From positions 1-60,173 of the forward strand of contig ONJM01000015.1 in the NCBI GenBank assembly GCA_900318145.1: a stretch of 60,173 bases of DNA, read 5' to 3'. How positions within the stretch are numbered: position 1 is the stretch's first letter; each line of letters opens with the position of its first letter. Below are positions 43,986 through 53,523 of this stretch, in pieces. Below the pieces are notes generated by a model that was not told the origin of the DNA, did not search any database, and saw nothing but the letters and a program-made list of their open reading frames with translations. A program made the translations under genes and the position numbers. The DNA is from an uncultured Eubacteriales bacterium (lineage in GTDB: Bacteria > Bacillota > Clostridia > Christensenellales > Aristaeellaceae).

Positions 43986-45113
43986 TCAGTCCAGGTAATC
44001 CCGGAGCTTTTTGCTGCGGGAAGGATGGCGCAGCTTGCGCAGGGCTTTGGCTTCAATCTGGCGGATCCGTTCCCGGGTTACATTAAATTCCTTACCGACT
44101 TCCTCCAGGGTACGCTGATGCCCGTCATCCAGACCGAAACGCAGGCGGAGTACCTTTTCCTCCCGGGGAGTCAGCGTATCCAGCACGTCCATCAGCTGTT
44201 CCTTCATCAGAGTGAAAGAGGCGGCTTCGGCCGGAGCGGGAGCATCGTCGTCCGGAATAAAGTCCCCCAGGTGGGAATCTTCCTCTTCGCCGATCGGTGT
44301 TTCCAGAGAAACCGGTTCCTGTGCGATCTTGATGATTTCACGAACCTTCGCTTCCGAGATACCCATTTCCGCGGCAATTTCCTCGGGTGTGGGTTCCCGA
44401 CCGTACTGCTGCAGCAGCTGACGGGAAACGCGGATCAGCTTGTTGATGGTTTCAACCATATGCACGGGGATCCGGATCGTCCGTGCCTGATCCGCGATCG
44501 CCCGGGTAATCGCCTGCCGGATCCACCAGGTCGCATAGGTTGAGAACTTGAATCCTTTGCGGTAATCAAATTTTTCCACCGCTTTGATCAGACCGAGATT
44601 GCCTTCCTGAATCAGGTCCAGGAAAAGCATGCCGCGGCCGACATAACGCTTGGCTATCGAAACAACCAGGCGCAGGTTCGCTTCGGCAAGCTTCTGTTTG
44701 GCCGACTCGTCACCCGCTTCCAGCTGTTTGGCAATTTCGATCTCTTCCTCGGCAGTCAGGAGCGGGACCTTGCCGATTTCCTTCAGATACATCCGAACCG
44801 GATCGTCGATACTGATCCCTTCGGGAATGGAAAGATCAATTACATCAGCGGCGGAGGAATCGATGGACGCGGCTGCTGCCGCCACATCTGCAGCCTGATC
44901 GTCAGAAATACGTACGGTTTCGGAAGCGTCGTTCACGACGGTAACGCCGTAGGCATCCAGGGTTTCGAGCACGTGGTCCAACTGGTCAGAATCCATTTCA
45001 AGCTCCATCAGCCGGTCCATGATCTCTTTATATGTAAGGGTTCCCTTGGATTTGCCGTATTCATACAGGTCGTCCAGACGCTTTTGCTTGTTTTCGGGTG
45101 ACAAGGTAGACAA
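43986..45113 (-). CDS. rpoD: Primary RNA polymerase sigma factor (sigma-A)
   Basis: The housekeeping sigma factor directs RNA polymerase to the TTGACA/TATAAT promoters seen in the window. About 375 residues. Region 1.2 reads [12 protein letters not shown]. Region 2 reads [20 protein letters not shown] and [13 protein letters not shown], followed by region 3. Region 4.2 reads [20 protein letters not shown]. The start is chosen as TTG at 45113, because AAGGAGAG at 45121-45128 lies 7 bases before it. An ATG ten codons upstream has no ribosome binding site and would place AAGGAG inside the gene. Its neighbours are the classic dnaG-rpoD pair. Confidence 0.94.
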   Translation of the reverse strand: MSTLSPENKQKRLDDLYEYGKSKGTLTYKEIMDRLMELEMDSDQLDHVLETLDAYGVTVVNDASETVRISDDQAADVAAAAASIDSSAADVIDLSIPEGISIDDPVRMYLKEIGKVPLLTAEEEIEIAKQLEAGDESAKQKLAEANLRLVVSIAKRYVGRGMLFLDLIQEGNLGLIKAVEKFDYRKGFKFSTYATWWIRQAITRAIADQARTIRIPVHMVETINKLIRVSRQLLQQYGREPTPEEIAAEMGISEAKVREIIKIAQEPVSLETPIGEEEDSHLGDFIPDDDAPAPAEAASFTLMKEQLMDVLDTLTPREEKVLRLRFGLDDGHQRTLEEVGKEFNVTRERIRQIEAKALRKLRHPSRSKKLRDYLD

Positions 45114-45173
45114 GGGAATCCTCTCCTTTACATTCGGTGGCATGTACGCCGTCAGAGCCCGGGCAGCGGGCGG

Positions 45174-46961
45174 TTACTTCATTTTGTCGAGCTTTTTCTG
45201 TATCTCCTGCGCTTCCCGGAGCAGGGAGGGAATGGACGGATCCTTCGGATCCATGGATTTCAGCTGCTGCTGCAGGGCGTCAAACTGCCGCTGACACGAT
45301 GATTTCCGGATCCTTTCAAGACATTCGGTCGCCATGGAAATCATCTGATCCGTATTGTCGGCAGCGGGAGTCATCAGAATACGCGTATAGCGGGAACGGG
45401 TCTCCTCATCCGGTGCGGAATCCAGCAGAGAGGCCGGGGAAGCGCCGGAGATCAGAGCCGTATATAATGAGTTCAACTCTTCATCCTCAAAATCCTTTTC
45501 CTCGACCATATCTTTCGGAATTTGTCCTGTGGCCAGCAGGCCGAGGAGGATTTCCTGCGCGGCCAGTTCCGGAGAAACCGCGGTGATCCTTTTCTGAACG
45601 CTTCCGGATTTTCGGACCGCAGCCTGCGGTGAAATGTTTTCAGGCGCTTTGCGCTTTTCACCCCGGGCGGTATCAACCTGCTGCTTCAGTACGTCGTGTG
45701 AGAAACCGGTTTCCAGCATAAGCATTTTCAGGTATGTTTCTTCGCCGACGGGATCCAGCGGTGCGAGAATAAGGGATGCTTTCCGGATATAATTCATTTT
45801 TCCCTCATCCTGGGAGAGGTCGAAGGATTCCTTCAGACGGCGAAGACGGTATTCCGCGGCCGGCAGGACAGGCAGAGCGCTGAAACCGGCCGCTCCGTCA
45901 CGGCGGATGAATTCATCCGGGTCCAGTCCGTCCGGGAAATCCAGCACTCTTGCCGGGACACCTTCCTCCTCAAGAATGTCCAGGCCCCGGAGAATAGCGT
46001 GCTGGCCGGCGGCGTCACCGTCGTAGCTGAGCCAGACTTCCGGCGCGAAGCGGCGGAGGAGCCGGGCCTGCTCATTGGTCAGCGCGGTGCCCAGTGTAGC
46101 GCAGACACCGTTTATCCCGAACTGTGTCAGGCTGACGACGTCCATATAACCTTCCACGAGGATCACGCGGTCCAGGTGGCGCTGCTGGCGCAGCAGATTG
46201 GCAGCGTAAACGCCTTTCCGCTTATTGAAGACAGGCGTATCAGAGGTGTTCAGGTATTTGGGCTGGTCTTTTCCAAGAGAACGACCTCCAAAGGCGATGA
46301 CGTTTTTATACATATCAATAATAGGAAAGATCGCCCGGTTACGGAACATATCGAAATACCGGGGTTTATCGCCGCCCTCCTTCGGCGGTTTTACAACCGT
46401 AAGACCGACTGCGGACAACTCATCCAATGTGAATCCTGCGGCGAGCAGGCGGTCGGTCAGTGAAGACCACTGATCCGGCGCGGCGCCGAGCCCGAATTTG
46501 CGGATCACGGAATCAGACAGGCCGCGTTTTCGCAGGTAGGCGAGGGATGCTGCGCCTGCCGGCTCGAAGAGCGTTTCATGATAAAAACGTGCCGCTTCCC
46601 GGTTGGCCTGCAGAAGCCGTTCCCTGCGGGTACGCCGCTGTTCCCAGTCCGCGTCGTTGATCATTTCGGGCATCGGCATATGCGCGCGTTCCGCAAGAAG
46701 CTCCACAGCCTCGTGAAAACTGCAGCGCTCTATTTCCATGATGAAATTAATGACGTTTCCGCCGGCCTTGCATCCGAAACAGTAGAACAGCTGCTGTTCC
46801 GCGTCCACGGAAAAGGACGCAGTCTTTTCCCCGTGGAAGGGACAAAGTCCCCAGTATTTCCGCCCGGACTTTTTCAGACCGACATAACCGGAAATAATCT
46901 GTACGATTTCCGAACGGGAGCGGAGCTCATCCAGCCATGAGGCCGGGTAACGGGATGCCAT
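45174..46961 (-). CDS. dnaG: DNA primase
   Basis: DnaG makes RNA primers for replication. The 595-residue protein has the N-terminal zinc ribbon (Cys40-x-x-His43, Cys61-x-x-Cys64) in CPFHGEKTASF and FYCFGCKAGG. The TOPRIM core includes VILVEGYMDVVSL and YDGDAAGQ. A C-terminal helicase-binding part follows (SPELAAQEILLGLL). The ATG at 46961 follows GAGGTGGATC. The operon order dgt-dnaG-rpoD ties primase, sigma factor and dNTP control together. Confidence 0.96.
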   Translation of the reverse strand: MASRYPASWLDELRSRSEIVQIISGYVGLKKSGRKYWGLCPFHGEKTASFSVDAEQQLFYCFGCKAGGNVINFIMEIERCSFHEAVELLAERAHMPMPEMINDADWEQRRTRRERLLQANREAARFYHETLFEPAGAASLAYLRKRGLSDSVIRKFGLGAAPDQWSSLTDRLLAAGFTLDELSAVGLTVVKPPKEGGDKPRYFDMFRNRAIFPIIDMYKNVIAFGGRSLGKDQPKYLNTSDTPVFNKRKGVYAANLLRQQRHLDRVILVEGYMDVVSLTQFGINGVCATLGTALTNEQARLLRRFAPEVWLSYDGDAAGQHAILRGLDILEEEGVPARVLDFPDGLDPDEFIRRDGAAGFSALPVLPAAEYRLRRLKESFDLSQDEGKMNYIRKASLILAPLDPVGEETYLKMLMLETGFSHDVLKQQVDTARGEKRKAPENISPQAAVRKSGSVQKRITAVSPELAAQEILLGLLATGQIPKDMVEEKDFEDEELNSLYTALISGASPASLLDSAPDEETRSRYTRILMTPAADNTDQMISMATECLERIRKSSCQRQFDALQQQLKSMDPKDPSIPSLLREAQEIQKKLDKMK

Positions 46962-46996
46962 CGATGATCCACCTCAGCAGAATGATGTTCAGAGAC

Positions 46997-48001
46997 TCAG
47001 AAAGCCGGAAAGGAAGAAGGCGCGAAAAGTGCCGTAAACTTTCGGGTGGCGTACCGGTCCGTCATGCAGGAAAGATAGTCACATACACTGCGCTCGATGC
47101 CGTCCTCGTAACCGATCACCACAAATTCTTCGGGCATTTCCCCCGGGTGCTCGCAGTAATACTCAAAAAGGTGGCGCAGTACATAGTCGCAGCGTGCCTC
47201 TTCCGGATCGCGCCATTCGTTCCGGTATACGCGCTCAAACATGAAATCCCGCAGCCCGTTCATGGCGTTTTCCACGGAAGGGCTCATGGCAAGGTGCGGC
47301 TTTCCTTCGCTGTTTGCGACAACATCCACAATCATGGTGTTGATCCGCTCCCGGTGTGTGGTGCCAAGGACCTTCAGACAGTCCGGCGGAATTGCGTCCG
47401 GACGGAGAATGCCGCTGCGCAGCGCATCGTCGAGATCGTGGTTCAGGTAGGCGATCCGGTCTGCCCGGCGGACGCATTCCCCTTCCAGCGAGGAGGGCTG
47501 CAGGACGCCGGAATGGGTCAGGATCCCGTGGCGCACTTCCTTTGTGAGATTCAGGCCGGAGCCATTGTTTTCGAGTTTTTCCACCACGCGCAGGCTTTGC
47601 TCGTTATGACGGAAACCTTCGGGAAGCAGGGAGTTGAGCGTCCTTTCCCCGATGTGCCCGTAAGGGGTATGGCCCAGATCGTGCCCGAGGGCGACAGCTT
47701 CCGTCAGGTCTTCGTTCAGACGAAGGGCGCGCGCGATGGTTCTGGCGACCTGCGAAACTTCGAGTGTATGGGTCAGGCGGGTCCGGTAATGGTCGCCTTC
47801 CGGTGAAAGAAAAACCTGTGTCTTGAATTTCAGACGGCGGAAAGATTTGCAGTGAATAATCCTGTCCCGGTCCCTCTGAAAATCAGTACGCAGATCGCAG
47901 GGAGCCTCGTCCCTGTCGCGGCCGGCGGATTCGGCGGAATGGGCAGCACAGGGGGCGAGCAGAAGATATTCCTGCTGCTCCAGACGCTGGCGTATGGTCA
48001 T
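46997..48001 (-). CDS. dgt: Deoxyguanosinetriphosphate triphosphohydrolase
   Basis: An HD-domain hydrolase that splits dGTP (and related dNTPs) to deoxynucleoside and triphosphate. The 334-residue protein has TRLTHTLEVSQVART, ALGHDLGHTPYGHIGE with the HD pair, and FRHNEQSLRV. The smaller size matches the Firmicutes form. The ATG at 48001 follows GGAGG by 7 bases; a longer open frame adds 20 hydrophobic residues with no support. It leads the dnaG-rpoD operon. Confidence 0.92.
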   Translation of the reverse strand: MTIRQRLEQQEYLLLAPCAAHSAESAGRDRDEAPCDLRTDFQRDRDRIIHCKSFRRLKFKTQVFLSPEGDHYRTRLTHTLEVSQVARTIARALRLNEDLTEAVALGHDLGHTPYGHIGERTLNSLLPEGFRHNEQSLRVVEKLENNGSGLNLTKEVRHGILTHSGVLQPSSLEGECVRRADRIAYLNHDLDDALRSGILRPDAIPPDCLKVLGTTHRERINTMIVDVVANSEGKPHLAMSPSVENAMNGLRDFMFERVYRNEWRDPEEARCDYVLRHLFEYYCEHPGEMPEEFVVIGYEDGIERSVCDYLSCMTDRYATRKFTALFAPSSFPAF

Positions 48002-48027
48002 GCCCGGACCTCCTTCCCGCTGAAAAG

Positions 48028-48045
48028 ATAACTTCACAAAGTTAT
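48028..48045. promoter_or_regulatory. Inverted repeat upstream of dgt
   Basis: ATAACTT (48028-48034) and AAGTTAT (48039-48045) form a perfect 7-bp inverted repeat with 4 bases between. It lies in the AT-rich divergent region between dgt and the M16 peptidase gene and overlaps a possible minus-strand TATAAC. It might be an operator; no repressor is recognised. Confidence 0.35.
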
Positions 48046-48083
48046 ATACAACAAAAAGCAATGAAATCCTGCTTTGCGAATTC

Positions 48084-48111
48084 TTGACAAGACATTGGAA
48101 TCCGATAAAAT
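48084..48111 (+). promoter_or_regulatory. Promoter for the M16 peptidase gene
   Basis: A perfect TTGACA (48084-48089), 16 bases, then TAAAAT (48106-48111), 36 bases before the gene. Confidence 0.7.
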
Positions 48112-48147
48112 GAGTAAGAAAAAGAGAAGCAAAACAGGAGAAAAACG

Positions 48148-51030
48148 ATGAAGTATTCTGTCAACGCAACAATACACGGATTTCGCGTGCGCAGGGCGGG
48201 GAAGTTCCGCGAAACGGAAGACGACGCTTTTCTGCTGGAGCATGAGCGTACCGGCGCACAGGTGTTCTGGCTGGACAACGGTGCGGAAAACATGGTTTTT
48301 TCCATATCCTTCCGGACACTACCGGAGGATTCCACCGGTGTGTTTCATATTCTGGAGCACAGCGTGCTGTGCGGAAGCAAAAAGTATCCGGTCAGGGAAC
48401 CTTTTGTGGAACTGCTGAAAAGCAGCATGAATACGTTTCTGAACGCCATGACATTTCCGGATATGACCATGTACCCGGTCGCAAGCCGGAATCCGAAGGA
48501 TCTGATGAATCTGACGGAGGTCTATCTGGACGCGGTCTTTGCGCCGCTGGTGCTTTCGGACAAAAAACGCTTTTGCCAGGAAGGCTGGCATATTGACCGG
48601 GACGAACAGGGAAACCCGGAGTACAGGGGTGTTGTTTTTAATGAGATGAAAGGCTCCATGAGCGACACGGATACGCTCATTGACCGGGAACTTGCGTCGA
48701 TGCTTTTCCCGGATACCTCCTACGGGTACAACAGCGGCGGGGATCCGGAAAACATTACGGATCTGACCTGGGAAAAGTTCAGGGAACGGTACGCGGAATG
48801 CTATCATCCGTCCAATGCGCTGGTGTATCTGGACGGCGCCGTGCCTGCCGATGAAATGCTGGCGCTGCTGGACCGTTATTTCAGCCTGTACGAACGCAGA
48901 ACGGACAATCCGGAGTTTGCTTTCCAGCAGCCGAAGGGTTCGGAACGAACCATATACTATGAACTCGGGAAGGATGAGGAACCGGAGAACAAAGGTTATT
49001 TTACGGTCGCGAGAATTACCGGAACCTGGAAGGATCGGGCGGAAAACATGGCCAGGGCGATTATCTGCGACGTTCTCACCGGAAGCAATGAAGCGCCGCT
49101 GAAACGCGCGGCGCTGGAGCGGGGACTGGCCAGGGATCTGAACCTGTCCGTGGATGACACGGGACTGCAGAGCTGGATTGCCATACATGCAGAGCATGTG
49201 ACAGACGGAAAGGAACAGGAAATTCTGGACCTGCTGGAGGAAACCGGCAGGGAAATACAGGAGAAGGGAATTGACAGGGAGGCGTTCGAAGCTTCCCTGA
49301 ACCGGGCTGTATACAATCTGCGGGAGGAGGAAGAACCGCAGGGGATCGGACGGTGCATCCGCTGCATGGGTACCTGGCTGTACGGCGGTGATCCGGAAGA
49401 GGCGCTTTCCCACAGGGAGATGATCGCGAAGGTCCGGGAATACCTGGATGACGGGAGAGTCAATGCCCTGGCGGCAGATATGCTGCTTAACAGGGACAAC
49501 GCGGCGGTGCTGCATACACTTCCATCCTATACGGCAGGCGAGGAGAAACGCCGGAAGGAGTCGGAAAAGCTACAGCTCGCACTGAAGAGAATGGCGCCGC
49601 CGGAGCGGGAAGCGACCGAACGCCTGATCGATGAAATCAGGGAATGGCAGGACGCGCCTGATTCGGAGGAAAGCCTGTCGGCACTGCCGATGCTCAGAAA
49701 GGAAGACGCGGATATCGCGCCTGAATGGATTGAAACGGAAATAGTAACCGCGGGCGGAGTCCGGATTATGATGCACCGCCTTCCCTGCAACGGTGTTGTC
49801 CATTTGCGGGCATATTTCACCCTGACGGATCTTTCACTGGATGAGATTACAAAAGTGTCGCTTTTTGCGGGAATGCTGGGAAAGCTTCCCACCCGGAAAT
49901 ACGACGCGCTCAGGCTGCAGCAGGAAATCAAACGGCGGACCGGGAGCTTGGGATTCGCGGTGGTGCCCCGGACGCGGAACGGGGAAGAAGAAGCATGTAC
50001 ACCTTCGCTGGTCGCGTTTGTGAGCGCACTGGAGGAAAACGCGGAAAAAGCGCAGGAACTGATGGCGGAGGTGCTCAGCAATACGCTGCTTGAAGGCCAG
50101 GAAGACCGTATACGGGAATTCATGATGCAGAACGAGATGGGAGCGCGGCAGCGGATCGTCAGCGCCGGCCATCTGATCGCTGTCCGGAAATGCCTGAGCT
50201 TTTACAGCGCTGAAGGCGCAGTAAAAAACGCCATGGACGGAGACAGAGCGATCCGTTATATCCACGCCTTTGCCGCTGATCCTGCAAAAGAGATGGACGG
50301 ATTTATGCGTACGGCGGAAATGGTTCTCAGAAACAGCATCTGTACGGAACGAATGACCCTGAGCGTTACTGCCGGAAACGGGATGATCCCGAAATATCTT
50401 GCATGCGCTTTTCCCAAAGGAACGCCTGTGCCGGACAAAGCGACGTACAGGGAGGAAGAACAGTTCAATACAGGCTTCCGGATTCCGGCTCAGATCGGCT
50501 TTGCCGCAAGAGGATACCGGCTGAGCCGGTGCGGAAAGAATTTCTCCGGAAGCATGTGGCTTGCCGGCAGCATTCTGTCACTGGAGTATCTCTGGACCAA
50601 GGTCCGCGTACAGGGCGGCGCATACGGCGCGGGACTGCAGATCGACCGGTCCGGTAATTTGTTTTCCTACTCATACCGCGATCCGACACCGGGGAAAACG
50701 CTGACAGCTGACAACGGAGCCGCGTCGTTCCTGCGGGAGTTTGCCAGAAGCAGTGAAAAACCCGACAAGTATATTATTTCTGCACTGAATGAGCTGAACC
50801 CGCTACTTTCCCCGCGGGAAAAGGGGGCCCTGGCGGACGCAAGGATGATGACCGGATACACCCGGGAAGAAAGCGAACGTATCCGGAAGGAAGTGCTGAA
50901 CACGACGCCGGAACAGCTTGCATCCTGCGGGGAATGGCTGGAAAGTTTCGCTGCGGAGGGAAGCGTTTGTGTCGTCGCGTATGAGGAGGCGCTGGAGCAG
51001 TGCGAAGGCCTGCGGATCAGCGATCTGTAA
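48148..51030 (+). CDS. M16C-type insulinase-family metallopeptidase
   Basis: A large 960-residue zinc peptidase of the presequence-protease (M16C) type, which degrades medium-length peptides inside a closed two-bowl chamber. The inverted zinc motif HILEH is at residues 67-71, with the downstream Glu in VVFNEMKGSMSD. The second half carries the non-catalytic bowl, and RVQGGAYGAG near the C-terminus resembles the conserved Arg/Gly region of the family. There is no signal peptide, so it is cytoplasmic. AGGAG precedes the ATG. Only 31 bases separate it from the sugar-sensing genes, so transcripts may read through. Confidence 0.92.
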   Translation: MKYSVNATIHGFRVRRAGKFRETEDDAFLLEHERTGAQVFWLDNGAENMVFSISFRTLPEDSTGVFHILEHSVLCGSKKYPVREPFVELLKSSMNTFLNAMTFPDMTMYPVASRNPKDLMNLTEVYLDAVFAPLVLSDKKRFCQEGWHIDRDEQGNPEYRGVVFNEMKGSMSDTDTLIDRELASMLFPDTSYGYNSGGDPENITDLTWEKFRERYAECYHPSNALVYLDGAVPADEMLALLDRYFSLYERRTDNPEFAFQQPKGSERTIYYELGKDEEPENKGYFTVARITGTWKDRAENMARAIICDVLTGSNEAPLKRAALERGLARDLNLSVDDTGLQSWIAIHAEHVTDGKEQEILDLLEETGREIQEKGIDREAFEASLNRAVYNLREEEEPQGIGRCIRCMGTWLYGGDPEEALSHREMIAKVREYLDDGRVNALAADMLLNRDNAAVLHTLPSYTAGEEKRRKESEKLQLALKRMAPPEREATERLIDEIREWQDAPDSEESLSALPMLRKEDADIAPEWIETEIVTAGGVRIMMHRLPCNGVVHLRAYFTLTDLSLDEITKVSLFAGMLGKLPTRKYDALRLQQEIKRRTGSLGFAVVPRTRNGEEEACTPSLVAFVSALEENAEKAQELMAEVLSNTLLEGQEDRIREFMMQNEMGARQRIVSAGHLIAVRKCLSFYSAEGAVKNAMDGDRAIRYIHAFAADPAKEMDGFMRTAEMVLRNSICTERMTLSVTAGNGMIPKYLACAFPKGTPVPDKATYREEEQFNTGFRIPAQIGFAARGYRLSRCGKNFSGSMWLAGSILSLEYLWTKVRVQGGAYGAGLQIDRSGNLFSYSYRDPTPGKTLTADNGAASFLREFARSSEKPDKYIISALNELNPLLSPREKGALADARMMTGYTREESERIRKEVLNTTPEQLASCGEWLESFAAEGSVCVVAYEEALEQCEGLRISDL

Positions 51031-51061
51031 ATTTCGTCGAGTTCCAACAGGAGGTTTTTCC

Positions 51062-52042
51062 ATGAAGAGGAAAGCTCGGTATCTGATCATGGAGCTGCTG
51101 CTCTGCCTGACGCTCGTGTCCTGTGCATCCGCTCCGGAAAAGAACCCGGAGACAGCCCAGGTCGTGGTAGGCTTTTCACAGCTTGGCGCGGAAAGTTCCT
51201 GGCGGATTGCAAACACTGAAAGCATGGAAACGGCGGCGAAGGAAGCCGGCTTCGGGCTGATGATGGAAAACGCCAACCAGAAACAGGAGAAACAGATTGA
51301 CGCGATCCGATCCTTTATCGCATACCAGGTGGATGTCATCGTGTTTTCCCCGATTGTGGAGAACGGCTGGGACAACGTGCTGAACGAAGCAAAAAAAGCG
51401 GGCATACCCGTGATTCTTATGGACCGGATGATCAGCACATCTGACGAAAGCCTCTATGCGTCCTATGTCGGTGCGGATTTTTACGCGGAAGGCAGGCGCG
51501 CCGGGGAATACCTGATCCGGAAAGCGGATGCTCTGGGGGCAGAGCATATGAATATTGCCGAGATCAGCGGTACCATAGATTCGACGCCCATGCGGGAACG
51601 GCAGCGCGGTTTTATGGATGTGATCGCCGGGGATCCGCGCTTTACGGTCATCGACAGTATCTGCGGTGATTTCCTGCGCTCCAAGGGGGAGGAATGCGCC
51701 GTCCAGCTGCTGCAGAAATACGGGCGGGGCGGAATCGATGTGATCTATTCCCATAACGATTCCATGACGCTGGGTGCGCTGGATATTCTGGAGCAGAGGG
51801 GAATCGCGCCCGGAAAGGATATCCTGCTGATCACCGTGGACGGTGAAAAAGAGGCAGTGGACGCGCTCAAAACCGGAAAAATCAATTGTGTGGTGCAGTG
51901 TACGCCCAAACTGGGGCCGGCGGCTATGGCACTGGTAAAAAGCCTGACGACCGGCGGGACGGTATCCAAGATTACCCATCCGGAAGAGGGCGTTTTCTGC
52001 GATTTTGACGATCTTACGGATCCTGCGACGGAGGGCTTCTGA
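51062..52042 (+). CDS. Sugar-binding lipoprotein (YtfQ-like), probable sensor partner
   Basis: 326 residues. A signal peptide ends in a lipobox LVSC (Cys21), so it is membrane-anchored by lipid. The mature part is a periplasmic-binding-type domain. VVVGFSQLGAESSWR, then QKQEKQIDAIRSFI and VIYSHNDSMTLGALD, read very much like the galactofuranose-binding protein YtfQ. It has no transport genes directly beside it but overlaps the kinase start (TGATG), so it most likely presents sugar to the sensor kinase. That is inferred from the known XylFII-LytS/YesN arrangement in Clostridium. GGAGG lies 7 bases before the ATG. The sugar is unproven. Confidence 0.88.
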   Translation: MKRKARYLIMELLLCLTLVSCASAPEKNPETAQVVVGFSQLGAESSWRIANTESMETAAKEAGFGLMMENANQKQEKQIDAIRSFIAYQVDVIVFSPIVENGWDNVLNEAKKAGIPVILMDRMISTSDESLYASYVGADFYAEGRRAGEYLIRKADALGAEHMNIAEISGTIDSTPMRERQRGFMDVIAGDPRFTVIDSICGDFLRSKGEECAVQLLQKYGRGGIDVIYSHNDSMTLGALDILEQRGIAPGKDILLITVDGEKEAVDALKTGKINCVVQCTPKLGPAAMALVKSLTTGGTVSKITHPEEGVFCDFDDLTDPATEGF

Positions 52043-53523
52043 TGATTCGCGGAAAAAAAAGGAGCGGCATTTCATCCGAAGTCCGGCATTCCGTTTCCAC
52101 GATTGCCGTGCTGCTGGCACTGCCGGTGGTGATCGGACTGGTGATGATGATCCTGTACTCCTCCAGATACCAGAGCATGATTCAGCGTATGGACGCGGCC
52201 GCGGAACTGAAGCCCGCGCTGGAAACAACGATCGCCGAAGACCTTTTTTCCGTGGCTGCGGGCAGGACTGCATTTGAAAAAAGCGGGGTGACGGACACCA
52301 TTGTCCGGATTAACCGCAGTCTGGAGCAGCTGGCTCGGGAAACCGAGGGCAGAGGGCATCTGCAGCTGACGATTGCACGGCGGACCATGGATACCATGGA
52401 GCAATATGTGCTGCAGGTGCGCGACGGAATGGAAAATCGCCGGCCGATCAATGAAATCGAAAAGATCGTGGATGAGGTCCGGGATGTCGGCCGCCTGGTG
52501 GCGGACATGCTGGATGCCTTTATCACGGAGGAAATCGCAAACGCGACAATGACCAGCAGCCGCCTGTATCAGTGGATGTGGGTTGCCGCCGGAACGGAGA
52601 TCATCCTGCTGATTGCCGCGCTCTGGTACAGCCGATTCACGACGAACCGGATGACGGCTTCCATTCGGAACGCGCTGAGTTCCATGGAAAGCACTGTGCG
52701 CAGAATCGCTGAAGGCCGCTTCGGAGAACGCGTGACAGACATGGACGTGGAGGAACTGCAGGAGCTGGGCGACCAGATCAATGAAATGGCGAACCAGCTG
52801 GAAATGCTGATCCAGGAAACGCGACAGAAATCGGAGCATCTGGCCAAAGCCGAGCTGCGGACCATGCAGGCGCAGATCAATCCGCATTTTCTTTACAATA
52901 CGCTGGACACGATCGTCTGGCAGGCAGAGTCCGGCAAGGCGGACGAAGTGGTGCGGCTGACCCGGAGTCTGAGTGATTTCTTCCGTATTTCCCTTTCCTC
53001 AGGCGAGGACTGGATCCCTGTGCCGCAGGAAATGAAGCACGCTTCGTCCTACCTCAGTATCCAGAAAACCCGTTACCGTGATATTCTGGACTATGAAGTG
53101 GACGGCTGCGAGGAACTGAAGAACGTGTACATGCCGAAGCTCCTGCTGCAGCCGCTGGTGGAAAACGCGCTGTATCACGGTATCAAGACGAAACGCGGCG
53201 GGGGGCGGATTGAGGTTCGGGTCCGGATCGGACACGGTACGCTGACGTTCCTGGTGAAGGACAACGGCAAAGGTATGACCGCGGAAGAACTTACTGCCGC
53301 GCAGGCGCTGCTGCAGGAAGAGAATCCGACAGTCCGGAAAGCCATGGAACCGGGCCATTCCGGGTTCGGGCTGCGGAACGTGGATATGCGGATCCGGCTG
53401 TATTACAGGAAGCAGAAAGGGCTGAACATCCGTTCGGACAGGGACGGAACGGAAGTGTCCTTTACCATACCGATCAAAACGAGAGAGGAAATTGACCATG
53501 ACGAAAGTTTTTCTCGTGGATGA
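52042..53523 (+). CDS. YesM/LytS-type sensor histidine kinase
   Basis: 493 residues. Membrane helices lie at about 17-39 and 176-196, with a helical outside domain of about 135 residues between, then HAMP (197-250). The dimerisation domain carries QINPHFLYN with the phosphorylated His282. The ATPase has the N box ENALYHG (about 373) and a G box DNGKGMT (about 406). These are the marks of the LytS/YesM group (HPK7-type) that pairs with AraC-type response regulators. The start overlaps the stop of the binding-protein gene by one base. The outside domain has no sugar-binding fold of its own, in keeping with use of the lipoprotein as the sensor. Confidence 0.92.
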   Translation: MIRGKKRSGISSEVRHSVSTIAVLLALPVVIGLVMMILYSSRYQSMIQRMDAAAELKPALETTIAEDLFSVAAGRTAFEKSGVTDTIVRINRSLEQLARETEGRGHLQLTIARRTMDTMEQYVLQVRDGMENRRPINEIEKIVDEVRDVGRLVADMLDAFITEEIANATMTSSRLYQWMWVAAGTEIILLIAALWYSRFTTNRMTASIRNALSSMESTVRRIAEGRFGERVTDMDVEELQELGDQINEMANQLEMLIQETRQKSEHLAKAELRTMQAQINPHFLYNTLDTIVWQAESGKADEVVRLTRSLSDFFRISLSSGEDWIPVPQEMKHASSYLSIQKTRYRDILDYEVDGCEELKNVYMPKLLLQPLVENALYHGIKTKRGGGRIEVRVRIGHGTLTFLVKDNGKGMTAEELTAAQALLQEENPTVRKAMEPGHSGFGLRNVDMRIRLYYRKQKGLNIRSDRDGTEVSFTIPIKTREEIDHDESFSRG

